A stretch of DNA of 64,000 nucleotides from Spinacia oleracea (taxonomy: Eukaryota > Streptophyta > Magnoliopsida > Caryophyllales > Amaranthaceae): the NCBI RefSeq assembly GCF_020520425.1, contig NC_079490.1:7626001-7690000 (forward strand). Reading direction: 5' to 3'. This document shows positions 56,639 through 64,000 of the stretch, one piece after another. Both the position numbers and the translations under genes were made by a program. A model generated the notes under the pieces. The model saw only the letters and a list, made by a program, of their open reading frames with translations. It was not told where the DNA came from and searched no databases. Every line of letters starts with the position of its first letter. The stretch's first letter is position 1.

Positions 56639-57785
56639 TAGGGATGGGCATGGGCCGGATCTGAGCCGGGTCTGGTGAGATCCAGACCCATATTTTTTAG
56701 GCAGACCCAGACCCGCCCCAGATCCATTGGGTCTGAAAAATTCAGACCCATACCCAGATCCAATGGGTCTTGGGTCAAAAATGGATCTAGTGTTATTTGT
56801 TTATTTTTGTCTTAGAAAATTTTTACGCGCCATTATTTAAACTGATTTACCATCACATATTCACATTCGATACATAAAATATCACAATTCGCAAATTAGT
56901 GCCAAAATACTAATGCATGCATGTATCCAATTAGACCATTTCTAATTTCTAATAATTGACCAGGTTCATGGGCTGGATTTGGACCGGGTTTGGGTCTGAG
57001 AATATTAGACCCAGACCCGTTTTTAAACACATGGATCCAGATCCGCCCCAGATCCATTGGGTCTCATATAATTAGACCCACACCCTTAAATATAGGGATG
57101 ACAATCACATCCGAATCCGAACCGAGTCCGACCCAATCCGATTTAATCCGAGAAATAAAAGTCTGGATCCGGATCCGAATCCGATTAAAAACATCCAAAT
57201 CCGAATGGATATGGATCGGATATGGAGTCTGCAGAGACTCCGACCCGACTCCGACCCGACTCCGACCCAGTCTGAATCCGAGTCAAATCCGACTCGAAAT
57301 TATTTCAAAGTGTATTATTTTTCGTACATTACTTTTTTTTAAAGGAATTTCCCAATTTAATCTAATATATTTAATTCAAGCGCATACATTTGTAATTATT
57401 AATTTATTAGATACTCACTAGATTTTGGTAAATGAGAAATATGATTTCTAATTTATTTTAAAATTAAGAAATACAAGTTCTATGTAAGTAAAGTTAATGC
57501 ATGATATGGATTCGGATTTGGATATAGATTCGAATTTGGATATTATATGGATGCACTTTTGGAGTCCGAATTTTAAATGAATTTGGATATGGATATGGAT
57601 ATGGATGCAATTTTGGAGCACGAATTTTAAATGGATATGGATGCAATTTTAGAGTCCAAATTTTAAATGGATCGGATTTGGAGTTTACTACATCCGACCC
57701 GAATCCGATCAATTGCCATCCCTACTTAAATATGGATTGGGTCCAACCGGGTCTGGACCGGATCCTGGACCCATGCCCATCCCTA
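56639..57785. mobile_element. hAT-like element inserted in the solo LTR
   Basis: Ends TAGGGATGGGCATGGGCCGG and the reverse TAGGGATGGGCATGGGTCC. The interior has GACCCAGATCC words. No clear 8-bp TSD: comparison with the second LTR copy suggests loss of about 12 bases at the site. It holds another hAT MITE. Confidence 0.75.
57093..57724. mobile_element. hAT MITE nested in the hAT-like element, 8-bp TSD
   Basis: Ends TAGGGATGACAATC and the reverse TAGGGATGGCAATTG, with perfect 8-bp duplication CTTAAATA (57085-57092, 57725-57732). The interior has ATCCGAATCC and ATGGATATGG words. No transposase. Confidence 0.9.
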
Positions 57786-57849
57786 GCTGCTATATTGCTG
57801 ATTTGAGGCCATTGGACCTTTGGACTGCTGGCCCAATTGATTTCCAATT

Positions 57850-58157
57850 GACAATATAACTAGCCTCGAGGGTGTTTCCGAGGAAAGCCCATCCGATGCC
57901 TAAGTAAGAACAATGCTCTGATTCTAGAGAGAGTTCTATAGAGAGTAGTCTTAAGGCAATAAATTGGACGTACCTTTAGATGTGAGCCTTGGCGGCCTAT
58001 TTATAGTGTTTGTGTAATAAATGCCACATATGTCATCTATTAGCATTGTTGGTGGCTGAATAGCCTTTAAGGGGTAAGTGGCTGCTATATTGCTGATTTG
58101 AGGCCATTGGATCTTTGGACTGCTGACCCAATTGGTTTCCAATTGGGAGCCCAAACA
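57850..58157. repeat. Second, partial LTR copy within the solo LTR
   Basis: Repeats the segment that starts at about 56430 (ACAATRTAACTAGCCTCGAG). The junction lies at CCAATTGACAAT: the end of the first copy (TTTCCAATTG) is joined to the middle of the LTR (CAATTGACAAT). CAATTG is the shared microhomology. Confidence 0.85.
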
Positions 58158-58162
58158 CAACT

Positions 58163-59061
58163 TATTATTGATCATAGACGTATTTTGCTTGTAAATTGAA
58201 ACCGAGTAATCTCGAACTATTTATTTTTGATGCATAGAAGAGGTAAGTTCAAAGAAAAAACACGTGCACCATATAACCCCGGTCCTAACTATCTTTACAC
58301 ATAACTTCTTTATTAATTTTTTCCGCTTTTATTTTATTTAAATTTATAAAATGCAACTTATCTAAATTTATTTTTCAAGAAATAATGTCAGTAAATTATA
58401 TTTAACCTTTGATGTCTATTTATGTATTCATCAATTGTAATTTACATTTGTACTCTCATTACTTTATTAGCCAAAAAAATAATAGGAGTACGTGGCATAC
58501 GTAATTATTTAACCACGTAAAAAAATAAAACTCTTAATTCTTCATGCATGTTTTTTTAGCGTGTCAATTTTTTACACATAAAAATAAAATAATACGAAGT
58601 ACTCGTACTAATTAATTAGGTACAAAATCAATCACAAAGTCCCCGATGGCTTTGACTGGGTCTTGGCCACGCTGGACAGTTACTTGTAGTAATAATTATT
58701 CTGGAATTACATTGACCTAAAATAGAATATGTTAGGTCAGTACTTTACCAGAATAGAATAATAGGCTATGGAGTATGGATGCTTTATCGAAAACATGTTG
58801 AGACGCTATAAGTGTTACGAGATTAAACCATTATAACAACTTATCTTGATGTTGTAATAGATGAATTGAATAATCGTCGCGCCGTGGCCGAATCACTTAA
58901 TGTTTTAAAAGATAATTTTTCGCTATCTGGGTGCAGTAGAATACCCCAGTCCCGAGGCCAAACCGACCGGCTAGTGCGAGCGCGCTTGTGTGTGTGCATC
59001 ATACCCCTTTTCCCACTTTCTTAACAAGTAATACACTCAACCCCCAATATATAAAGGGACT
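58163..59061. other. Spacer, no gene
   Basis: AT-rich. A GC-richer patch at about 58870-59000 has no recognised gene or tRNA. Confidence 0.5.
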
Positions 59062-59610
59062 TACTCCCTCCATTCCCTTTTGTTCTTCCCCTAAAGAATG
59101 TTGGGTGTGGTTTAAGAAAACTGAATCTTGGTTTGTATTGGGATATGAATAATGATTGGGTGTAAGAATAATGATTGGGTGTAAGAAATTGAATAAAGTA
59201 AAGAGAGAGAAAGTATTTAATTAATAGGGAGAAAAGTAGATATTTTATTAAAGTAATGAAAGAAATCAGCAAAAAATTTCAGTCACATGGGGTATGGGAC
59301 CCATCAGCTGTTACATGGACCAATCAGATTTAATCATACAATGACTCACGTTTTTTTTGGCTGGAAATTAAGCCCAAACAATTGATTTCAGTTTTCCCTC
59401 CAAATTTCCCCCCCAAATAAAAAAACAGGGGATTTTTAATTTCCCTCCAAATTTTTGAGGGGTTGACATAGTGTATTCCCTTTATAAATAGGGTCACTTT
59501 CCCCCCACAAAAGACCAAAATCTGACTTTTACCAAGTTCAATAAATACAAGGAAAACACCAAAATTTCTTCCTCAATTCAGCATTAAATAGCAAAAAAAC
59601 AGGGGACTTA

Positions 59611-61257
59611 ATGGCTTCAGATCAAGAGGATGACGATTTCCTCGGATTTTCTGATGATGAAGGCGATGGAATTAACTCCGATTCTGACTCAGAGGTAGGT
59701 GATGATGCTGCTGACTTGGTACAAGCTTCTCAAAATACTGCTGCTGATTTTGGGGACATTGGGTTTAATGAAGATGTACCAAACAGCACTGAATATGTAC
59801 AGCAAGTACCAGAAGTAGAAGGGGAAGGGCAGCAGCAAACTACCAACTTTCAAGAGGTACCATTTCTTTTTTATTTGAACTTTCCACCACCATCAGAAAA
59901 TGCATCACCAATTCATCATCAAACAGCAACACCCAGAACAGATCATCATAAGCCTAGGACTCCTAGAATAAATAATGAATTGAGGCTTGAAATTTTGGTG
60001 TACCTGCTGAATAGAAAAATTCCAGATTCAGAAACTCTTTTGTTTGGGACAATAAGGGATGCAGCCATAGAATTTGATTACAACAGAAAAACCATAGGGT
60101 CAATATGGGACAAAGCAAAGAAGCAGAAGGCAGCAATGAATTCATATGTGGTGGAAAGTAAGTATCACAAGTGTGGCAGGAAAAAGGTTCAAGTCACATA
60201 TGACTCTATTGCACAAATAGCCATGGGGGACAGAACATGCATTGTAGATCTTGCAAGAATGCTCAATTTGGGACCAACAACAGTATGGAGGCTCATCAAG
60301 AGGAAAATTATTAAGCCACACTCAAGTCCCTTGCATCCAGGCATTTCAGATGCATGCAAAATGGCAAGGATGAGGTGGGTACTCAGACTAATAATGGATT
60401 ACACTATACCACAAGAACCAACATATTACAGCATGTATGACTTCATTCATATTGATGAGAAGTGGTTTTATTTGACTCAAAAAAACCAGAGAGTTTATCT
60501 TGCAAACAATGAACCCTATCCACATAGAAGTGCAAGTTCAAGAACCAAGATACCAAAATTCATGTTCATGGCAGCAGTAGCCAGACCAAGGTGGGGTGAA
60601 AATGGGAATTGTGAATTTGATGGTAAAATAGGCATATTTCCATTCACAAATGCAGTTGCAGCCAAGAGGACATCAAAAAACAGAGTAAAGGGGACCATTG
60701 AAACAAAGCCAGTGAAGTCTGTGAATCAAATTGAAACAAGGGCAATGATGATCAACATGCTAATTCCAGCAATCAAGGCAAAGTGGCCACCACATGAAGG
60801 GGAAAAGGTCATCTATATCATTCAAGATAATGCAAAGGCACATATATTGCAAAATGATCCTGAATGGCAACTACACTACAAACAAGATGGGTTCACTTTT
60901 GTGTTGACTCAACAGCCAGCAAACAGTCCAGATTGCAACATCTTGGACTTGGGATTTTTCAGGTCAATACAATCACTTATGCACAAGAAAATGCCTAAAA
61001 CTGTGGAGGACTTAAGTGGAGCAGTGTGTGATTCTTTTAATGAGTTGCATCCTAAGACATTGTCTAATGTGTGGATGACATTACAGTTTGTTTCTAATGA
61101 GATTCTAAAACACAAAGGCAACAATGATTACCAACTTCCACACAACAAGAAGAAGATTTTAGAAGATCAAGGCAGACTGCCAGAGCAAGTCAAGGCACCT
61201 ATATGGGCAGTTAATGAATGCTTGCAACTCTATGATGAATGGAAAGCAAACCAGTGA
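59611..61257 (+). CDS. Plant mariner-like transposase, 548 residues, intact
   Basis: The product has an acidic N-terminus (1-80) and a first helix-turn-helix region (about 122-175, RLEILVYLLNRK... KTIGSIWDKAKK). A second follows (about 197-255, DLARMLNLGPTTVWRLIKRK). The catalytic domain has FIHIDEKWFYLT (D282), IIQDNAKAH (D406) and SPDCNILDLGFFRSIQ (D446). The spacing D406-39-D446 is the DD39D signature of plant MLEs. It would cut and paste the element at TA sites in the nucleus. All catalytic residues are present and there is no stop. A possible small intron (GAG|GTACC...CATCAG at about 59855-59898) would be in the acidic linker, but the frame is open without it. The word ACAGGGGAC just before the ATG recurs at 63305 and 63800. 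Confidence 0.93.
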   Translation: MASDQEDDDFLGFSDDEGDGINSDSDSEVGDDAADLVQASQNTAADFGDIGFNEDVPNSTEYVQQVPEVEGEGQQQTTNFQEVPFLFYLNFPPPSENASPIHHQTATPRTDHHKPRTPRINNELRLEILVYLLNRKIPDSETLLFGTIRDAAIEFDYNRKTIGSIWDKAKKQKAAMNSYVVESKYHKCGRKKVQVTYDSIAQIAMGDRTCIVDLARMLNLGPTTVWRLIKRKIIKPHSSPLHPGISDACKMARMRWVLRLIMDYTIPQEPTYYSMYDFIHIDEKWFYLTQKNQRVYLANNEPYPHRSASSRTKIPKFMFMAAVARPRWGENGNCEFDGKIGIFPFTNAVAAKRTSKNRVKGTIETKPVKSVNQIETRAMMINMLIPAIKAKWPPHEGEKVIYIIQDNAKAHILQNDPEWQLHYKQDGFTFVLTQQPANSPDCNILDLGFFRSIQSLMHKKMPKTVEDLSGAVCDSFNELHPKTLSNVWMTLQFVSNEILKHKGNNDYQLPHNKKKILEDQGRLPEQVKAPIWAVNECLQLYDEWKANQ

Positions 61258-61640
61258 AGCAAGGTGAAAACAATTAGATAACTTTTTGTGTTTTGGAAAC
61301 ATGTTTTTAAATTGACAAGTAAAACCAATGTGTCACTTTTGTAAGCTTAAATGCAAGCATAACATGTAGGCAAAACATTTTGTAAGCATATCTTTTGGAA
61401 GCATCAATGAATGAATCTCATGTTTAAGTTTAGTAAAGTTTTTTTCCATCATTCTTATTCACATCAATGTAGAGTAATCAAGGCAAGGCAATAAACATCA
61501 AATGAGTACATAACAAGAACAAGGCAGCATTGGCAGAAAAAGAACAAGGCACAAGAGGTAAGGCAACATTGGCAACACTATAAACAAGGCAGCATTGGGT
61601 TATTAAGAACAAGGCAGCATTTGCAATATCACAACTCTAA
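61258..61640. other. Downstream region with AACAAGGCAGCATTGG repeats
   Basis: After the transposase stop there is an AT-rich 3'UTR-like part. From 61515 there are four to five irregular copies of AACAAGGCARCATTGGC. The first hairpin of the cluster follows. Confidence 0.6.
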
Positions 61641-61642
61641 AC

Positions 61643-61722
61643 ACATCGGCTTCAAAATGGAAATAAATAATAATATCACATCATTTTCAGATGGAAATTA
61701 TTCCCATTTTGAAATCGATGCG
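61643..61722. ncRNA. RNA hairpin A1 (candidate small-RNA precursor)
   Basis: Arm 61644-61660 (CATCGGCTTCAAAATGG) pairs with 61704-61720 (CCATTTTGAAATCGATG). Pairing continues inward with ATAAT/ATTAT. The loop contains ATCACATCATTTTCAGATGG, which is shared with hairpin A2. Expression unknown. Confidence 0.5.
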
Positions 61723-61836
61723 TCAAAAGATGTAATTTTGACAAAAACAATCAATTCATCATTGATAACACATGGAATATGCCTCACATAAACAAAGAAT
61801 CATAATTATCTCAGAATATCCCCAAAAATCATTGAA

Positions 61837-61923
61837 TCAAACCCTTTCCAATTAAACTTAGCTCCTGAAAAACATCATGGATGCTAATGGTGCATGAGTT
61901 TGATTGAAAAACATAGGGTTTGA
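61837..61923. ncRNA. RNA hairpin B1 (candidate small-RNA precursor)
   Basis: The 5' arm TCAAACCCTTTCCAATTAAA pairs with a 3' arm around GTTTGATTGAAAAACATAGG + GTTTGA, with a bulge. The terminal part carries a second small stem (CATCATGGATG). The flanks (ATCTCAGAATATCCCC before, GACTCATCACAGATCA after) are shared with B2 and B3. Confidence 0.5.
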
Positions 61924-61995
61924 CACTCATAAAATGAAGACTCATCACAGATCACAAGGCATAAGTACACAACTTTAACACATCACATCTCTAAA

Positions 61996-62073
61996 CACAT
62001 CGGCATCCAAATGGAAAGAATGCATATCACATCATTTTCAGATGGAAATTCTTCCCAATTGGATGCCGATGTG
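61996..62073. ncRNA. RNA hairpin A2, near-perfect 25-bp stem
   Basis: 5' arm 61996-62020 (CACATCGGCATCCAAATGG then AAAGAA) pairs with 3' arm 62049-62073 (TTCTTCCCAATTGGATGCCG then ATGTG) with 2 mismatches in 25. The loop is 28 nt. Size, near-perfect duplex and short loop are what a plant miRNA precursor needs. Neither arm matches a miRNA family that I know. Confidence 0.6.
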
Positions 62074-62188
62074 CCAAAAGATGTAATGGACAAGGAAACA
62101 AGAACAAAGCAGCAAAAACAAGGAAGCAATGAACAAGGCAACATCATTGAATCTCAGTTAAGTTGTTTTACATCATTGACAGATTTGT

Positions 62189-62303
62189 TTCTAAATGATT
62201 TACAACCTCACCACCAATTCACCAAAGGGGATACTAGATCAATCAATGATGTGACATGATCTGTATTCCCTTTGGTAATTGGTGGTGAAGGACATGTTTA
62301 GAA
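62189..62303. ncRNA. RNA hairpin C (candidate small-RNA precursor)
   Basis: 5' arm CTCACCACCAATTCACCAAA + GGGGATACTAGATCA pairs with 3' arm TGATCTGTATTCCCTTTGGT + AATTGGTGGTGAAG. The single-base bulges lie at C and T. The outer stem extends to TTCTAAA/TTTAGAA. Loop about 15 nt. Confidence 0.55.
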
Positions 62304-62457
62304 TCAAATATCTCAGGTTATCAACACATACATCACAGAATATCAACACTAACATCATTGAATATCAGAAACACATTATACATGTTTTGCAAGACATGAA
62401 TTGCCTCTCCTGTCAAACATGACATAAGATCTCAGAATGTCCCCAAGCATCATTGAC

Positions 62458-62543
62458 ACAAACCCTATCCCCTAACACTTAGCTCCGGAAGAGCATCAAT
62501 GATGCTAATGGTGCACAAGTGTTATTGGAACATTGGGTTTGAG
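62458..62543. ncRNA. RNA hairpin B2 (candidate small-RNA precursor)
   Basis: 5' arm AAACCCTATCCCCTAACACT pairs with 3' arm AGTGTTATTGGAACATTGGG + TTT. The terminal part has the perfect small stem AGCATCAATGATGCT. Flanks and terminal loop resemble B1 and B3. Confidence 0.5.
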
Positions 62544-62623
62544 TCTCAGCAAATGAAAGACTCATCACAGATCAAGCATAACAATAACAATCAACAATGC
62601 ATCAGATCACCATGAACTGATCA

Positions 62624-62667
62624 AAACATAGGGTTTGAACCTCATCAAATGAAAGACTCATCACAGA
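62624..62667. repeat. Half copy of the B-type unit
   Basis: Only the 3' side is present: AAACATAGGGTTTGA and the flank AAATGAAAGACTCATCACAG. The 5' arm is missing. Confidence 0.6.
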
Positions 62668-62780
62668 CCTCCACTGATTCATGGGACATGAAGCATTAAA
62701 CAGATCATTAACATGTAGGGTTTCATTTCTCAGACATATTGACACACATCATTGATCAAGTAGTTTCAATACTATCATAT

Positions 62781-62870
62781 CTTTAACATTCTTCTGCCGA
62801 ACGGAATGATTGATATTCACATTCCATTGTGTGAAATGACATTCACTCCGTTCGACAAAAGAAGTTAAAG
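62781..62870. ncRNA. RNA hairpin D (candidate small-RNA precursor)
   Basis: Arms of about 41 nt. CTTTAACATTCTTCTGCCGA + ACGGAATGA pairs with TCACTCCGTTCGACAAAAGA + AGTTAAAG, with one bulge and a few mismatches. The loop is about 8 nt. Confidence 0.55.
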
Positions 62871-62970
62871 GACAATTATCAAAACAAAGATCTCAGAATA
62901 TCAACAATCACATCATTGAAGATCACAAACCTCCTAATATTGATCTCAGAATGTCCCCAAGCATCATTGA

Positions 62971-63061
62971 AACAACTCCAAACCACAAACACTTAGCGCC
63001 CGAGAAATATCATTACTGATACTAATGGCAGCACGAGCATTTGTGGTTAGTAAGACTTGTT
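62971..63061. ncRNA. RNA hairpin B3 (candidate small-RNA precursor)
   Basis: 5' arm AACAACTCCAAACCACAAAC pairs with 3' arm TTTGTGGTTAGTAAGACTTG + TT. The arm sequences are quite unlike B1/B2, while the flanks (ATCTCAGAATGTCCCCAAGC, AAAGACTCATCATCGATCA) and the terminal part (CTTAGC...ACTAATGG) are shared. Confidence 0.5.
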
Positions 63062-63099
63062 CCTCAGCAATAAAAAGACTCATCATCGATCACAATAAA

Positions 63100-63584
63100 T
63101 AAAGGGACATTACTGTATCCTAAAGGGACATGCTTGGACATTAAGCATTCAACACAAGGCCACACTGAGAGGACTGAAATAACTCAAACCCTATCCCCAA
63201 ATTATATTCATTTCATGCCTTTACTAATCCAAAACATAGTTATACTGATCAAATCTCATACTCACCAAAGCATCATATTTATCATACACAAAACATACCA
63301 TAAAACAGGGGACATTAAGCCATCAAATCATGTTCATCACACAGACAACATTCCACAAAATTTCATAACCATATGGAAACACCATCATCCAATCATCATT
63401 ATCAATATCAATATCATAACATCATTATCTAACATCAACATCCATACAACTAATCACAACATCATAATCCAAACAACAACACCCCTGGCCAACAACAGAT
63501 CACAGTTGTTGGCATCCACCTTATGACTCCACAGCTAGCCAGCATTCAATAAAATTAAAAAAGGGAGAAAGGAGACAGACTTAT
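63100..63584. other. No gene seen; CATCAT-rich stretch
   Basis: A/C-rich plus strand with many ATCATCA/AACATC words. The plus frame at 63134-63526 is Ile/His/Thr-rich and reflects composition only. Confidence 0.5.
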
Positions 63585-63767
63585 CTAAGCATCATCAGAT
63601 GCTGAAGCCGATTTTTTTCCCTTTTCAACTTTCTTTGAGGAGGGATAACCAGATAAAAGTTGCCCAGGAGACCCAACAGCATCACCATTCTCATTTTCAC
63701 ACTCTCCAACATACACCAGATCAAATGAATCAGACCCACTTGGTTCATTGCAATCAATAGGGGACAA
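63585..63767 (-). CDS. Possible last exon of an unknown minus-strand gene
   Basis: A 60-codon frame rich in Ser/Asp/Lys (SGSDSFDLVYVGECENENGD ... SKKVEKGKKSASASDDA) ends at a TAG. Codon use looks coding-like, and the segment has the character of a protein tail. A splice acceptor-like TTGATTGCAATG lies near its start, so the gene would continue to the right, beyond 64000. I do not recognise it. It could be a second gene of the mariner element or an unrelated gene. Confidence 0.3.
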   Translation of the reverse strand: MSPIDCNEPSGSDSFDLVYVGECENENGDAVGSPGQLLSGYPSSKKVEKGKKSASASDDA

Positions 63768-64000
63768 ACAACGTGATTAGTGCCATCATAAAATAACAGG
63801 GGACCATGAATTAAAATCAGATTTAATCAAACAACTCAAAATAAAGTTCCAAATAATTTCAGATCACCATGGTTACCACATGCAATGAGATAAATGAGAG
63901 CAAATCACACAATAATTCCATTAAAATCCAACTAATTTTCCGAATACATCCAGATCCCATTTTTACCCAAAAAATGTCAAATAATATCCCAAATACATCC
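63768..64000. other. No supported feature
   Basis: AT-rich, with another ACAGGGGAC word near 63800. No right terminal repeat of the mariner element is seen. Confidence 0.5.

Larger units (their letters stand above)
56316..58157. repeat. Solo gypsy LTR with internal duplication and nested insertions
   Basis: Homologous to the LTR at 3881-4315. It starts TGTTCCGGTGTTGAA and ends GGGAGCCCAAACA in the same plus-strand layout. The 5-bp target duplication CAACT is present on both sides (56311-56315 and 58158-58162), so it is a solo LTR. It contains a hAT element (56639-57785), and a second, partial LTR copy starts at 57850. Confidence 0.9.
59064..64000 (+). mobile_element. Mariner-like element (plant MLE), right end outside or lost
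   Basis: The left terminal repeat CTCCCTCCATTCCCTTTTGT is preceded by TA (59062-59063) and stands 547 bp before an intact transposase gene. This is the layout of plant MLEs. No matching right terminal repeat (a reverse copy ending GGGAGGGAG-like and TA) is found up to 64000. The element is therefore over 4.9 kb, or its right end is deleted. The stretch 61258-64000 is provisionally inside it. Confidence 0.7.

Noticed and set aside
61643..62073. Assignment of hairpins A1/A2 to the miR482/2118 family
   Set aside because: Only the first bases of one arm resemble it; the remainder does not match the conserved CCACCCATTCC part.
61640..63095. CRISPR array
   Set aside because: The repeats are irregular, up to hundreds of bases apart and hairpin-shaped, and the DNA is plant nuclear.
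63134..63526. 130-codon Ile/His/Thr-rich plus frame
   Set aside because: Driven by ATCATCA/ACATC repeats; no domain and no splice context.

Overview
The window looks like nuclear DNA of a flowering plant (eudicot). It has spliced plant genes, many plant transposon classes, tRNA-iMet-primed copia elements, and AT-rich spacers full of MITEs. The mariner-like element, its terminal repeat type and the SINEs would fit Caryophyllales, perhaps Amaranthaceae (beet, spinach, quinoa). That placement is inference and weak.

Layout. 1-4315: the 5' part of a Ty3/gypsy (Tat-type) retrotransposon on the minus strand, with one LTR, a leader and a gag-pol frame that runs off the left edge. 4316-12130: foldback hairpins, a hAT MITE, a kinase fragment, a Helitron and a 0.92-kb tandem duplication. 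12130-25540: a DNA element packed with short ATAGTAACT-type repeats, split by a complete and probably young Ty1/copia element (14269-24645) with an intact 1,321-residue polyprotein. 25540-29600: a long-TIR foldback, a decayed copia 5' end, a minisatellite and a MULE-type MITE.

29605-46488 is the gene island. It holds an eight-exon gene for an acidic/basic protein resembling the DUF1985/Ulp1-associated family. Next is a nine-exon prephenate aminotransferase gene copy with one in-frame stop and no transit peptide. Convergent with it is the complete eleven-exon gene for the splicing factor RED/SMU2 (578 residues), whose introns carry MITEs.

46489-59000: nested hAT/MULE elements, a FAR1-type pseudogene, SINEs, a LINE 3' end, several Helitron termini, and a solo gypsy LTR with one hAT element nested inside another.

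59064-64000: a plant mariner-like element with an intact DD39D transposase. Downstream of the transposase is a cluster of at least seven RNA-type hairpins (about 61640-63062). Three of these share flanks and a terminal loop, while their stem arms differ and yet stay complementary. This cluster is the most unusual signal in the window. I recognise no known miRNA in it. The right end of the mariner element is not seen, so whether the cluster is cargo of the transposon is open.
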